Positions 45,301 through 53,890 are shown, numbered from the stretch's first letter. The stretch: 64,000 bases of DNA from Ardenticatenaceae bacterium (GCA_011525915.1 WYBM01000071.1:102316-166315); one strand, 5' to 3'. Notes: generated by a model not told the origin, from the sequence alone. Made by a program: numbers and translations.

Positions 45301-45541
45301 TGTCCATCTGGTAGATGAAGCCGGTCAAATCATTACCCAATCCGATGGTGAACCGGCTTCCTGGACGCGCCCCACCACCGGTTGGGTTCCTGGTGAATAT
45401 ATTCTTGATGCCCACACGCTCCGGTTACCGGAGGACATGCCAGATGGTGAACTGGTTTTGCGCGTCGGCTTCTATGACCCGGCGACCGGGCAGCGGCTGC
45501 AAACTGCTGCATCTGATTATGTAGAAATTCCCTGGCGTTAA
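42395..45541 (+). CDS. large GT-C-like membrane protein with C-terminal beta domains
   Basis: 1048 residues. The first 420 residues carry about ten transmembrane helices with an acidic/His-rich first loop (THDGHLHYHRVAAMRHAWEN), as in the '6-pyruvoyl-tetrahydropterin synthase related' membrane family and GT-C glycosyltransferases. A second hydrophobic segment lies near 575-630. The rest (about 640-1048) is beta-rich (LQGGELQLNGFNLS, VAALVNETHTPVYEWQV-like) and probably extracellular. A heptad CAGTATT repeat is embedded in frame at 44196-44220 between the membrane segments. No Shine-Dalgarno is evident at the ATG. Likely role: lipid-linked sugar transfer to surface material. Confidence 0.72.
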   Translation: MSAWRKIPAAFWQLLMVTLLGLPLLTPLWRWTAVACTHDGHLHYHRVAAMRHAWENGLYFTRWLPDLAFGYGYPFFVYREPAPLYAVLLPHLVGLPLPAAENLFYGLCILAGGWFMFLWVRDVFGARAGMVSAVAYMSAPYVLVDALVRGNAPESMALPLLPFLLWSGRRWLLTGGVVWFLTAVFGLGLLSLSHNISLLIFTPTLLAYLLALSILHKVEWRIVMARLGLLFGLGLGMTIFYTGGALLEMDAVTLQQSTTTRNNDFHYNFASLNEILAPVAPEDPTLINPPLPFRLGWVITSLAVLGAFSWLWWRPAPGPTSPALLREQHGHILLMVLATAVFLCMSLAISVRIWENVPLIDFAQFPWRFVGRAALPMALLAGVPFASMSSQRATQAEASDAYGTRKTEGRLRLLFLLVMPLLVIEAIPNLYPTECYEEPFPTILTVHQYEHETGLVGVDPEGSYFPRTVQKRPQASPLEADYQAGQTPQRFDITSLPEGAVMDTAVPHRLAATLPLTSPEPFTITYLAFAFPGWQATVDGISVPITPSDPAGLITFPVPAGRHTLEVRWGSTPLRTTLTAVSLLALVVTLALAVVRPKQFSVFSRQYSVGMSGGLPTMDYRILIALSLLMLALKLVVDRTDTPLRRPAEPPLSVAVSLQGGELQLNGFNLSQMQVESGGTFDIDLAWTAVDVPRASYQSNVWLAGPEDDLLWSDKETFRPRLYEDTPPTIFWQPGQWAWDSREVQVLSGTPPGFYDIVLTLFDRETLQPVTLVEGAGNVVGPTAVIGQIEVVRYHEPPVFAPQYPVAIAVPEVGATLLGTHQDRAEANPGDPFLLTLFWQQTAVSSQRLVPVALVNETHTPVYEWQVVISNMAPGDRSRSQHMLRLPATLASGGYRLVVAGETLPGTLTIHAPERLFVAPAAATAVNTPFKLDNAPLVSLVGYTVADLHAPLVFVWRAESTFPSSYRVFVHLVDEAGQIITQSDGEPASWTRPTTGWVPGEYILDAHTLRLPEDMPDGELVLRVGFYDPATGQRLQTAASDYVEIPWR
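44196..44220 (+). repeat. heptad repeat inside a coding region
   Basis: CAGTATT CAGTCGT CAGTATT CAGT, the same heptad family as in intergenic regions at 27755, 49743 and 57924. Here it is read in frame as part of the peptide FSVFSRQYSVG without a stop. Confidence 0.7.
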
Positions 45542-45673
45542 CATTTTTCATACAAAAATCCGATAGTTCTCTTATGTGTCGCATACACGTTTCTAACGGG
45601 CGCGGCAGAAAATAGGCTGCATATTAAATAAACAATCATACTGAAACATAGTGACAAAAAGGAGATGAGCAAG

Positions 45674-46099
45674 ATGACCAGAATAGTACGTTGGAATCGT
45701 GTAGACCCGATGAATGTTTTTAACGAATTTGAACGTGCCTTTAACCGGCCGGCTACTCGTTGGAACAGTGAATGGAACGTAGCTTTGGATGTGGCTGAAA
45801 ATGAAGATGCCTATATCGTAAAAGCTTCCTTGCCCGGTGTTAGCGCCGATGACGTAGAGTTGACTCTGGAAGACAATGTTCTTACCATTAAGGGGGAGGT
45901 GAAGGACGATGAAACGGTGGAAGAGGCGCAGTATCATGTGCGCGAACGGCGTTATGGCAGCTTCAGCCGCAGCATTCGTTTCCCGGTTTTGGTAAATAGT
46001 GATGCCGTTGACGCCACCTATGAGAATGGCGTGTTGACATTAAACGTACCAAAGGCTGAGGAAGTAAAACCCAAGCGGATCGAAATTAAAGCCAACTAG
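45674..46099 (+). CDS. small heat-shock protein Hsp20 (alpha-crystallin)
   Basis: 141 residues. The ATG at 45674 lies nine bases after AAGGAG; an ATG at 45665 abuts the ribosome site. The alpha-crystallin domain spans about 40-135: LDVAENEDAYIVKASLPGV, the conserved ENGVLTLNVPK (G-V-L motif), with a short C-terminus KPKRIEIKAN in place of a clear I-x-I/V tail. ATP-independent holdase for misfolding proteins. No CIRCE element was found upstream. Confidence 0.93.
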   Translation: MTRIVRWNRVDPMNVFNEFERAFNRPATRWNSEWNVALDVAENEDAYIVKASLPGVSADDVELTLEDNVLTIKGEVKDDETVEEAQYHVRERRYGSFSRSIRFPVLVNSDAVDATYENGVLTLNVPKAEEVKPKRIEIKAN

Positions 46100-46143
46100 C
46101 CAACGCTAATTTTAACCTTTCCCCTCCTTTTCTACATCAAAGG

Positions 46144-46174
46144 GCGCCAACCTCACCGGTTGGCGCTTTTGTTT
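46144..46174 (+). terminator. intrinsic terminator of hsp20
   Basis: GCGCCAACC / GGTTGGCGC stem, 5-base loop, then TTTTGTTT. A clear rho-independent terminator 45 bases after the Hsp20 stop. Confidence 0.85.
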
Positions 46175-46245
46175 ATGCAGGAAGTCCTATAGGGTTTTTC
46201 AGGAGGATTTGTTAGGATAGCGGCAATAATAACTGGAGCGAGATA

Positions 46246-47076
46246 ATGCAAACGATAGGCCGCTATGAGATTGTAGATGAATTAGGAGAAGGCGCGACAT
46301 CAGCGGTTTATTTGGCGCAAGACCCGTATATGAAGCGGCAGGTGGCGGTCAAGGTGATGGCCTACCGCTATACCGATGATCCCCTATTTGAGAAGTTCTT
46401 TCAGCAGGAAGCCGAAGCCATTGCCGCTTTAGACCACCCAGCGATTGTGCCGGTATATGATTTTGGTCTGCACGGTGAGCAGCTTTACATGGTCACGCGC
46501 TATATGCCGGGTGGTACGTTGATAGAGCGTTTGAGGCTGGGGGAGATGCCGTTGGCAGACCTGAACGCGATGATCAGCCGCATTGCTGGTGCGCTGGATG
46601 AAGCCCACGGCCGTAATATCATTCATCGTGATGTCAAACCGGACAACATATTGTATGACGGCGAAGACCAGGCGTACCTGGCTGATTTTGGCGTGGCCAA
46701 ATTTGCTCGTCGCCCGTCGCACATGACTAAAAAGATGTTTGTGGGCACACTTCATTATGCCAGTCCGGAGCATGTACGTGGTGAAAAGCTAGATGGCCGC
46801 GCAGACGTGTATGGGCTGGGTGTGGTGTTGTTTCAATGCCTGACACGCCGCTTGCCTTATTCCTTCAATAATCCCATTGACGTGGCTAAGGCACAGGTGA
46901 AGGGCGCTATTCCCAGCGTGAGTGAGATAAACCCTAAACTAGCCACAGTGTGGGATGAGATCATGCAAAAAGTATTGGCCAAGGAGCGGGAGCAGCGTTA
47001 CCAAACGGCCGAGGCCCTGGCCATAGACGTAGACCTGGCCGTCACCCGCCGCTGGCATTTGCGTGCCCTTGGTTAA
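46246..47076 (+). CDS. Ser/Thr protein kinase, Hanks type, kinase domain only
   Basis: 276 residues, almost all kinase: glycine loop LGEGATSAVY (13-22), Lys36 in VAVKVM, HRDVKPDN near 125, DFGVAK near 146, and the SPE variant of the APE motif (GTLHYASPEHV). It lacks transmembrane and sensor domains, unlike PknB, so it is soluble. It stands alone between the Hsp20 terminator and the convergent Calx-beta gene. Substrates unknown. Confidence 0.92.
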   Translation: MQTIGRYEIVDELGEGATSAVYLAQDPYMKRQVAVKVMAYRYTDDPLFEKFFQQEAEAIAALDHPAIVPVYDFGLHGEQLYMVTRYMPGGTLIERLRLGEMPLADLNAMISRIAGALDEAHGRNIIHRDVKPDNILYDGEDQAYLADFGVAKFARRPSHMTKKMFVGTLHYASPEHVRGEKLDGRADVYGLGVVLFQCLTRRLPYSFNNPIDVAKAQVKGAIPSVSEINPKLATVWDEIMQKVLAKEREQRYQTAEALAIDVDLAVTRRWHLRALG

Positions 47077-47114
47077 TCTGTTGGCGTTTGCCAGATTGCC
47101 AGTTTTTTTACAGC

Positions 47115-48254
47115 CTAAGGTTTGAAGACAACAGGTAAGAAGATGCGTTCAGGCAGATCAGCACCGGTCGGGTCATCATCGGCAATGGTGATGAGCGTTG
47201 ATGATTGACCCAATTGGGCGAAGTGTGCATCTATCAATGACAGGGTGAAGCTGCGGTCTGGTTCATCCAGGCTATTATCCAGAATAGGAACAGCCACACT
47301 TTGGCTGGTGACGCCAGGGGTGAAGGTGAGCGTGCCGGAAATGGCAGTGTAGTCTACGCCACCCACGGCCGTGCCATCGACGGTCATAAAAGCGACGGTG
47401 GTGGTAAAGGTAGATGTAAAACTCAGTTGCACGTCTAAAACGGCCGTGCCGGCTGTCTCTGAAATAGTCAGGCTGGCCGGCATCACATCTACCAGCGGGG
47501 CCGTGTCTGGTGTTACGCCCACGTAGCGCAGCCAGGCGGTTCCCTGCGCCGATGACGTGTTGTCACTCAGGGCTATGAGGTTGGGTTGTTCATACGGGTC
47601 AGGGAATTGCGGTAAGGGTGGTTCCCAGGCAGTATAATCTCGCAGCGGGCCGGTGAGAATGGGCACGCCGTCGGCGGACAGCCGGTATACATCTTCAATG
47701 ATTTCCAGTTCATAGGCCGTAAAACCGGCCGTTGTGTCAAAGGCAGCGCCCTCAGCGTGGGTAAACAGGTCCGGCGGGTCACCGCCTTCCTGCGCCCAGA
47801 CCTCGTTGGCCCAAAAGGCCAGCTCAATACCTAACAAATCGGCGCTGATGACGGTGACGTTAAAGCCGGCACGGTGTTGGCTGGTGTGCATTTCCTCGGC
47901 CATACGCAGGGTAAAGTGAAGCTGGAAACCGTTTTGCCGGGTGAGTGTGGGTACCATGGTAGGGGTGACGCCATACCCGGCCATGTCACTCATGTCTGGC
48001 GTGGTGTCCAGGATGGTGGCCTGCATGGCGGCGCTGTACGTTTGGGTGGCCTCTACCGTAAAGGGGAATTCCAGGTCAATGGCGCCGTAGACCATGTTTT
48101 GTGTATCTGGCGTGCCGCCCAAGGCGCCATCGTAGAAGACAACGGCATCGGTAGGGGAGGCGGCCACGGCCGTTTGCAGGCCGGTCAGCAGCAGATAGGT
48201 GGCACCCACGGCCGTGATGACCACCATCACAATCATCAATGGTTTTTGCAGCAT
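47115..48254 (-). CDS. secreted Calx-beta domain protein with FLPVV tail
   Basis: 379 residues with AAGGAG upstream. A signal anchor (MLQKPLMIVMVVITAVGATY) is followed by a jelly-roll-like domain of about 200 residues and a Calx-beta domain (about 265-365; SISETAGTAVLDVQL-type start, GTAVGGVDYTAISGTLTF, ILDNSLDEPDRSFTLSL). It ends PERIFLPVVFKP, the same tail type as the FG-GAP protein (YLPAVTRP). I infer a surface protein that binds calcium. Confidence 0.8.
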   Translation of the reverse strand: MLQKPLMIVMVVITAVGATYLLLTGLQTAVAASPTDAVVFYDGALGGTPDTQNMVYGAIDLEFPFTVEATQTYSAAMQATILDTTPDMSDMAGYGVTPTMVPTLTRQNGFQLHFTLRMAEEMHTSQHRAGFNVTVISADLLGIELAFWANEVWAQEGGDPPDLFTHAEGAAFDTTAGFTAYELEIIEDVYRLSADGVPILTGPLRDYTAWEPPLPQFPDPYEQPNLIALSDNTSSAQGTAWLRYVGVTPDTAPLVDVMPASLTISETAGTAVLDVQLSFTSTFTTTVAFMTVDGTAVGGVDYTAISGTLTFTPGVTSQSVAVPILDNSLDEPDRSFTLSLIDAHFAQLGQSSTLITIADDDPTGADLPERIFLPVVFKP

Positions 48255-48269
48255 AACCCATCTCCTTCG

Positions 48270-48815
48270 CTAGCAGCGGCTTTGTCCATCATGTCCCATT
48301 TCCGGAGCAGCACGACGAACCATGATATAGTCAAAGTCAGCCTCTGCGCCTGAAGGTAATATAAAACGATGCTGATCAACTACTTCAAACCCATAACGTT
48401 TGTACAATCTTTGGGCCTTAATGTTCCGTTCCCAGACCTCCAAATAGACATACGTTGCTTCTTTGAGTAAAGGATGTTCCAGGGCGGCAGCCAGGAGTGC
48501 TGAGCCAATGCCCTTGTTTTGAAAGTCTTGATGGACGTATAGCTTGCGCAGCTTCTTGCTTTGACTCACCGGTGTTTGTACCGGGGTGTTGATATCGCTA
48601 AGGTGTACAAAGCCAACCATCTGTCCTTCCCATTCAGCCACCAAAACAACATCTTCCAGAACGAACGTCTCGATACGTGATTCTGAGAGATTGGCCTCTA
48701 AATGAGCGGCCAACTCAGCAGCCGTCATTGACTTGCCGAAAGCGTCTGTATAGGTTTCGGTGGCCAACCGGGTCAGTGCTTGAACGTCCCCTTTTTGAGC
48801 AATGCGTATCATCAT
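48270..48815 (-). CDS. GNAT-family N-acetyltransferase
   Basis: 181 residues. I start at the ATG at 48815, which overlaps the aroE stop as ATGA; a longer in-frame start inside aroE has no ribosome site. Acetyl-CoA motif A is LYVHQDFQNKGIGSALL (Q-x-x-G-I-G), with the motif B tail 'YKRYGFEVVDQHRF'. The substrate could be a small molecule or a protein N-terminus. Overlap with aroE suggests translational coupling but not a shared function. Confidence 0.88.
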   Translation of the reverse strand: MMIRIAQKGDVQALTRLATETYTDAFGKSMTAAELAAHLEANLSESRIETFVLEDVVLVAEWEGQMVGFVHLSDINTPVQTPVSQSKKLRKLYVHQDFQNKGIGSALLAAALEHPLLKEATYVYLEVWERNIKAQRLYKRYGFEVVDQHRFILPSGAEADFDYIMVRRAAPEMGHDGQSRC

Positions 48816-49705
48816 CCAATCACCATTTGCATTAACTTTACATCTGGTGTTTGCCCGGTCCACAGTTCAAAGGCCCGTGCGCCCTGGTGTACAAGCATTC
48901 CCAGGCCGCTGGCCGCCTGAAGTCCGGCAGCCTGTGCCTGGCGCATGAAGGCGGTTTCGCGGGGATTGTACACCAGATCATAGACAAAGGCGCCCGGCGG
49001 CAGGGGTAGAGCATCCGGCCAGGGAGATTGTTCCGGGTGAGGGGTCATGCCCAGCGGGGTGGTATTGACGATGAGGGGGGCGGTCAGAGCAGAGACGATG
49101 GCAGACAACGCGGCATACGGCCGTGCCATCAGCCCATCACCCACATACGGCCGTAACGTGGTGACCAGTGCCGCCGCCTGTTCCGGCCGGCGGGCCACAA
49201 CGTTTACCTGCCCACCTGATGTTGCCAACGCATAAACCACTGCCCGCGCGGAGCCGCCCGCGCCTAAAACCAGGCAGTCACGGCCGTTTACCGCCACCCC
49301 TAACCCGGCCAGATCGGCCAGGAAACCAGACCAGTCGGTGTTATAACCAGTCATAGATACGCCCAAATCTGTCAGGGGGGCGTCGCCCGGGGGCCTGTGG
49401 TCTATGACAATGGTGTTGACGGCGCCAATGGCTCTGGCGGCGTCTTCCAGTTCATCTAACAGCGGCATGACGGCCTGCTTATGGGGCACGGTGACATTGA
49501 CACCACGGAAACCAAGCGCGGCCAGGCCGGGCACGGCCGTGGCCACCGCCTCTGGCGCCACAGGCAGCGGCACATAGACGTAATTTAACCCCAGCTCTGT
49601 CAGGGCCGCATTGTGCATAGCCGGGCTGAAACTGTGGGAAACGGGCCAGCCTATAACACCAAGGAGCTGGGTAGCGCCGGTAATGGGCAATGGGTTATGG
49701 GTCAT
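48812..49705 (-). CDS. aroE: shikimate dehydrogenase
   Basis: 297 residues. Reduces 3-dehydroshikimate to shikimate with NADPH, in aromatic amino-acid synthesis. The substrate site SHSFSPAMHNAA (about 23-34), the catalytic lysine in NVTVPHKQA, the NADPH loop VLGAGGSARAVVYAL and the Asp in VYDLVYNP-type end are visible. It lies 106 bases after aroA on the same strand, separated by a heptad repeat hairpin, so aroA and aroE form a partial shikimate cluster. Confidence 0.95.
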   Translation of the reverse strand: MTHNPLPITGATQLLGVIGWPVSHSFSPAMHNAALTELGLNYVYVPLPVAPEAVATAVPGLAALGFRGVNVTVPHKQAVMPLLDELEDAARAIGAVNTIVIDHRPPGDAPLTDLGVSMTGYNTDWSGFLADLAGLGVAVNGRDCLVLGAGGSARAVVYALATSGGQVNVVARRPEQAAALVTTLRPYVGDGLMARPYAALSAIVSALTAPLIVNTTPLGMTPHPEQSPWPDALPLPPGAFVYDLVYNPRETAFMRQAQAAGLQAASGLGMLVHQGARAFELWTGQTPDVKLMQMVIG

Positions 49706-49742
49706 TGGCGATCTGGTAAAACTCCGCAGTGATGTCAGTTGC

Positions 49743-49803
49743 CAGTATTCAGTGTTCAGTAGTCAGTAGTCAGTTACTGATCACTGACTACTGAACACTG
49801 AAC
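49743..49803. repeat. heptad-periodic palindrome between aroA and aroE
   Basis: Left arm of 7-mers CAGTATT, CAGTGTT, CAGTAGT, CAGTAGT, CAGTTAC; right arm ACTGACT, ACTGAAC, ACTGAAC. An 18-bp perfect stem forms between 49750-49767 and 49783-49800. It could attenuate or stabilise the aroA-aroE message. Confidence 0.75.
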
Positions 49804-49811
49804 ACTTTTGC

Positions 49812-51143
49812 TTAATCCGCCCACGCCATATTGGCGCCCAGCGCCTGCATCGTCTCCACAAAGCCAGGGAAGCTGTCGGCCACGCAGGCGGCGTCATGTA
49901 CTGTTGTGTCGCCGGTGGCTACCAGCCCGGCCACGGCCAGTGTCATGCCCAGGCGGTGGTCATCATGGCTGTCCACAGCCGCACCTGCCGGCCGTACCGG
50001 CCCATGTACGGTAAAGCCATCAGGATACTCTGTCAGCTGAATGCCCATCTTCCGCAGTTCGGCCGCCAGCACACCGATGCGGTCTACCTCTTTTACACGC
50101 AGTTCGGCGGCGTCACGCACTGTGCTGCTGCCAGCCGCCTGGCTGGCAGCCAGGGCCCATATGGGCAGTTCATCAATGCCCCGTACCACGGCGTCTCCAT
50201 TCACGGCCGTGCTGTGTAGTTCTTCAAAGTGTACCGTCAGGTCGGCGGCCGGTTCACCGCCGGTGACCCGTTCATTGGCTAAGGCAACATGGGCGCCCAT
50301 CGCTTGCAGCCAGGTCAGGATGCCGGTGCGAGTCTCGTTCAGGCCCATGTTCTCAATGGTGATTTGTGAATGGGGCACCATAGCCGCTGCCACCAGGGGA
50401 AAGGCCGCCGATGACGTGTCACTGGGCACGGTCAGATCAAGCGGCTGTAATCTCTGAGCGCCACTCGTCACTCCCTTTAGCCTTACCCAATCTCCCTCCG
50501 TTTCTAGATGCACGCCCATAGCCGCCAGCATCCGTTCTGTATGGTCACGGGCGGGGCCGGGTTGGTGGATGGCCGTCTCCCCGACGGCATACAACCCAGC
50601 CAGCAAGATCGCGCTTTTTATCTGGGCACTGGCGACGGGCATTTCATACGTTATGGCCTGCAAAGAAGCAGGGGTGATGTGCAGAGGGGCACGGCCGTTG
50701 GTGGTGTCAATATGGGCGCCCATCAACCGCAGGGGTTCGGCAATGCGGCGCATGGGCCGTTGGCGCAGCTGCGTGCTGCCGTCCAGGGTGACGGGAAAGC
50801 GCTGCCCGCATAGGATGCCCGTCAACAAGCGAATGCCCGTACCCGCGTTGCGTAAATCCAGCAGTCCAGCCGGCGGCTGCAGACCATGCAGCCCACGTCC
50901 CTCAATCTGTAAATCCCAGGCGGTCTCTGTGTGTTTATCGATCTCTACGCGGATGCCCATTGCCTGGATGGCGTTCAGCGTGGCCAGGGTGTCTCCGGCC
51001 GGCAGCCAGCGGCGAATGGTGCTGGTGCCCTCGGCCAATGCGGCCAGCATGACTGCCCGGTGGCTGATAGATTTATCACCGGGCACGGTGATGATACCCC
51101 GTAAAGGTGTGGTTTGGGGGTGTACTAACAGTTTTTTAGACAT
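49812..51143 (-). CDS. aroA: 3-phosphoshikimate 1-carboxyvinyltransferase (EPSP synthase)
   Basis: 443 residues. Joins shikimate 3-phosphate and phosphoenolpyruvate. The N-terminal VPGDKSISHRAVMLAALAEG, NAGTGIRLLTGILCG, LDGSTQLRQRPM, the 'DTSSAAFPLVAA' block and DELPIWALAA are all present, in the expected order for an AroA of normal length. First gene of the aroA-aroE pair. Confidence 0.96.
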   Translation of the reverse strand: MSKKLLVHPQTTPLRGIITVPGDKSISHRAVMLAALAEGTSTIRRWLPAGDTLATLNAIQAMGIRVEIDKHTETAWDLQIEGRGLHGLQPPAGLLDLRNAGTGIRLLTGILCGQRFPVTLDGSTQLRQRPMRRIAEPLRLMGAHIDTTNGRAPLHITPASLQAITYEMPVASAQIKSAILLAGLYAVGETAIHQPGPARDHTERMLAAMGVHLETEGDWVRLKGVTSGAQRLQPLDLTVPSDTSSAAFPLVAAAMVPHSQITIENMGLNETRTGILTWLQAMGAHVALANERVTGGEPAADLTVHFEELHSTAVNGDAVVRGIDELPIWALAASQAAGSSTVRDAAELRVKEVDRIGVLAAELRKMGIQLTEYPDGFTVHGPVRPAGAAVDSHDDHRLGMTLAVAGLVATGDTTVHDAACVADSFPGFVETMQALGANMAWAD

Positions 51144-51184
51144 GACTTTCTCTCACTACGGCCGTGGGTGGGGAGTTTATGATT

Positions 51185-51261
51185 GGTAATTCGTCACCGG
51201 TAAACGGTATGCAGTGGCCGGTCATCATTTACCGATGACCGAACACCGAACACCGATTACC
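51185..51261. repeat. palindromic heptad-type repeat before the SEC-C gene end
   Basis: Begins GGTAATTCG and ends CGATTACC, with an inner tandem of 7-mers ACCGAAC. Overlaps the stop codon of the SEC-C gene (51257). The GGTAA ends recall the 112-bp element. Confidence 0.5.
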
Positions 51262-52078
51262 GTTTCAGGCGTTTCATTTGCCGTACTACTTTCTGCGTCT
51301 TCTTGTCCGGTCGGTCGGCGTCCAGACGGGCCACGGGCGGGCGGCCCTGTACTTTGGCCTGGGCCAGGGCATGATGAATGAGCAGGTGGTTGTGGGCGCG
51401 CATAAACTCATCATGGGTAGCATCCGGGTGTTCTACTTTGTAGGCGGTTTCAGCAGCGACCATTTTTTCCTTGATGTCTTGAATTTCAACGGCTGGTAGA
51501 TAAGCGGCCGTAGTGCTGAATTCCATCTGACCTACTACCGGCACCAGCCGCGCCAGGATCACCTCGCCGACTTCTACTACCCCACGCCCGCCGGAATCAT
51601 AGACGGTGGCTTCTTCGCCGGTGAGGTAGTCACGCAGGAACAGGGTTTGGCCTTCATACCCCGTGAGCTCATAGGCGCCGGACGGGGGGGCGTGCCGCCA
51701 TTCGTCCAGGGCCGCTTGTTGGTGTGAAGACAGCTCTTCACGGCGTTCATCGTAGTAGATGTTGATCAAGCGACGGCCGTCGGCCAGGGTATAATCGAAC
51801 ATAAACCAGTCAGCAAAACGCAGCGCCTCTGATTGGCTCATCTCTTCCGCATTGTCAAACGTGTATAACTCGTTCCAGTACAACGTCAGGGCGGCGGCAA
51901 AATCTTCGTTGAAGCGTTCGTCGCGGGCAAACTTGAGCAAATCACGGCGAATATAACGCACCGCTTCTTGCGCCGCGCGCCGTTCATTATCTTTTGCCTG
52001 GTCTTCTTTCAGGTGACACTGCTTGTATTTTTTGCCGCTGCCACAATAGCAGGGATCGTTTCTTCCAGGTTTTTCCAT
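51257..52078 (-). CDS. SEC-C motif protein
   Basis: 273 residues. The N-terminus is a SEC-C zinc motif: GRNDPCYCGSGKKYKQCH (residues 4-21). The rest is a helical/beta domain of unknown function with the stretch 'FNEDFAAALTLYWNELYTFD' and a GYEGQTLFLRDYLTGEEATV segment. SEC-C motifs at the N-terminus are common on metal-linked or RNA/protein-binding proteins. The stop lies inside a palindromic repeat. It is 26 bases downstream of the HAD gene on the same strand. Confidence 0.82.
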   Translation of the reverse strand: MEKPGRNDPCYCGSGKKYKQCHLKEDQAKDNERRAAQEAVRYIRRDLLKFARDERFNEDFAAALTLYWNELYTFDNAEEMSQSEALRFADWFMFDYTLADGRRLINIYYDERREELSSHQQAALDEWRHAPPSGAYELTGYEGQTLFLRDYLTGEEATVYDSGGRGVVEVGEVILARLVPVVGQMEFSTTAAYLPAVEIQDIKEKMVAAETAYKVEHPDATHDEFMRAHNHLLIHHALAQAKVQGRPPVARLDADRPDKKTQKVVRQMKRLKR

Positions 52079-52104
52079 GATTTTTCCTATTTACCGGCCA
52101 GACG

Positions 52105-52869
52105 CTATGCCAGTTCGGCCAGAATGGGCAGCAGTTCACTCAAATTGGTAATGGTGTAATCTGGTTGGGTGCCGTTTAAATCATATTGAAGATGGGGGGG
52201 ATTGAGCAAGACGCTGGTCAGCCCGGCAGCGTTAGCCCCGGCAATATCATTTTCAGGCCGGTCGCCTACAAAAACGGCCTGGGCAGGGGTAATGGCCAGC
52301 AGGTCCAAAATATGCTGGTAGATCGCCGGATGGGGTTTCATATAGCCGGTATCGCCGGAGGTTATGCGCGCGTCCAGGTAATCCAGCAAGCCGTAAACTT
52401 CCAGTTCCAGGTCGCGCATCCACATGGGCTGCATGGCGTTGGTAATGAGGCCAATTTTATAACCGTTTTGGCGTAGGGCTTGCAGGGTAGCGTGGGTGTC
52501 AGGATACGGCCGTACCCCGGGCACCGGCTGCCAATTATAGGCACGCAGCAAATCCTCCATATTAATCTGGTTTACATCCAGGCCGCTTTCTTGCAAGGTA
52601 CGGGCCATGATCTGTGCCAGGGAGACGCCCGCCCATGTAGTTTTAGCTTCATTCCATGAATAGACCAACACCTGGCCAAAACAGTGGAGAAACTCATCTT
52701 GTTCAGGCATAGGTTGACCCTGGGCTGCCAGATAGGTATACACTTGCCGCAAATGGCGGTAGCCGATGGCCGCCCCATGAATTTCCTGGCCAGACCAATC
52801 AATAAGGGTATCATCCAGGTCAAAGATGACGGCCGTAATACGGGCCGTGGTTCGTTCAGGCGGGTACAC
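52105..52869 (-). CDS. HAD-superfamily hydrolase
   Basis: 254 residues, starting at a GTG that overlaps the end of the DUF368 gene by 14 bases. The catalytic Asp pair is in VIFDLDDTLIDW, motif II Thr in IGLITNAM, motif III Lys in YMKPHPAIY and motif IV in VFVGDRPENDIAGA. A helical cap (about 30-110) classifies it as subfamily I. Substrate unknown, probably a phosphorylated metabolite. Confidence 0.88.
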   Translation of the reverse strand: MYPPERTTARITAVIFDLDDTLIDWSGQEIHGAAIGYRHLRQVYTYLAAQGQPMPEQDEFLHCFGQVLVYSWNEAKTTWAGVSLAQIMARTLQESGLDVNQINMEDLLRAYNWQPVPGVRPYPDTHATLQALRQNGYKIGLITNAMQPMWMRDLELEVYGLLDYLDARITSGDTGYMKPHPAIYQHILDLLAITPAQAVFVGDRPENDIAGANAAGLTSVLLNPPHLQYDLNGTQPDYTITNLSELLPILAELA

Positions 52870-53890
52870 GTTCGGTCACCTGTTCCTCTTTGCGGTTAGC
52901 GACGCGGTCTAACAGAATAACGGCCGTGATGCCCACCAACGCCAAGGCCAACGCCACCATAAACTGGATGACTTCCTGCTGGGCAGATAACGTGGGCAGG
53001 ATATTGATTTGTTTAATTACTACCCGTAAACCTTCACCATCCAAAACGTATTGGCCCAACGCGTCTTTTAGCCAGGCGATGTCTTGCTTCCAGGGCCATA
53101 CTTTGCGCAGGCTGCCCAGCATCAAGCCAATTAAAAGCGCTACCGTCAAGTCATGGTATTTCTTAAACAGCCAGCTTAACACCTGGGAAATAGTAATGAG
53201 CCCCAGGCCCGCGCCCAACCCCAGAAAAAAGAGGCGCCATACTTGGCTGAAGTCACCTGCACGGGCGGCGTTTACGGCTGAAAGGGTCGCCAGGTATTTG
53301 CCCAGCAGCACCAGCAAGAAGGCGCCGGAAACCCCCGGCAGGATCATGGCGGAACTGGCTACAGCGCCGGTGAACAACCAAAACCACCAGGTGTCTGGTG
53401 TTTGTAGGGGCACCAACCCCACCAACAGGTAAGCGCTGAATGTGCCCACCAGCAGCAAAAGGAGAGTCACGGCCGTCCATTGCTTAATACGCTTAGAGAC
53501 CACAAAGGCGGAGGCCAACACCAACCCGAAGAAAAAGCTCCACACATACACGGGTTGGGTTACCAGCAACGTTTCCAAAATGCCAGATAGAGTGATGATG
53601 GCCAGAAAAATGCCCAACCCCACCGCCAGCAAAAACTCCCAGTTAAAGATTTGTAGGGCTTGCCGGAAGCGGAAGCGGCCTAGGGTCATCAGGAACTTGG
53701 GGTCTCCCAGCGTCTTGATCGCGTTGATAAGTTCTTCGTAAATGCCCAGAATAAAGGCCATAGTGCCGCCGGAAACGCCAGGCACAATATCTGAAGCCCC
53801 CATACATATGCCGCGCAAGGTCAACCCGACATATTGGCGCAGCGTGCGCTTTTGTTTGCCTGCGCTCTGTTTGCTCATTGATGTTTGCAT
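52856..53890 (-). CDS. DUF368-family polyprenyl-phosphate translocase
   Basis: 344 residues from the ATG at 53890. About nine hydrophobic helices. The family signature is GASDIVPGVSGGTMAFILGIYEEL near residues 35-58 (quoted in pieces: GASDIVPGVSGGTMAF then ILGIYEEL) and a second PGVSGAFLLVLLGKYL near the middle. Members of DUF368 have been shown to bring undecaprenyl phosphate back across the membrane (PopT). With uppP at 22296 the window holds two parts of carrier-lipid recycling. The HAD gene overlaps its stop. Confidence 0.85.
   Translation of the reverse strand: MQTSMSKQSAGKQKRTLRQYVGLTLRGICMGASDIVPGVSGGTMAFILGIYEELINAIKTLGDPKFLMTLGRFRFRQALQIFNWEFLLAVGLGIFLAIITLSGILETLLVTQPVYVWSFFFGLVLASAFVVSKRIKQWTAVTLLLLLVGTFSAYLLVGLVPLQTPDTWWFWLFTGAVASSAMILPGVSGAFLLVLLGKYLATLSAVNAARAGDFSQVWRLFFLGLGAGLGLITISQVLSWLFKKYHDLTVALLIGLMLGSLRKVWPWKQDIAWLKDALGQYVLDGEGLRVVIKQINILPTLSAQQEVIQFMVALALALVGITAVILLDRVANRKEEQVTERVPA

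Noticed and set aside
45542..45673. CIRCE or other heat-shock operator before hsp20
   Set aside because: No TTAGCACTC-N9-GAGTGCTAA or similar inverted repeat is present.
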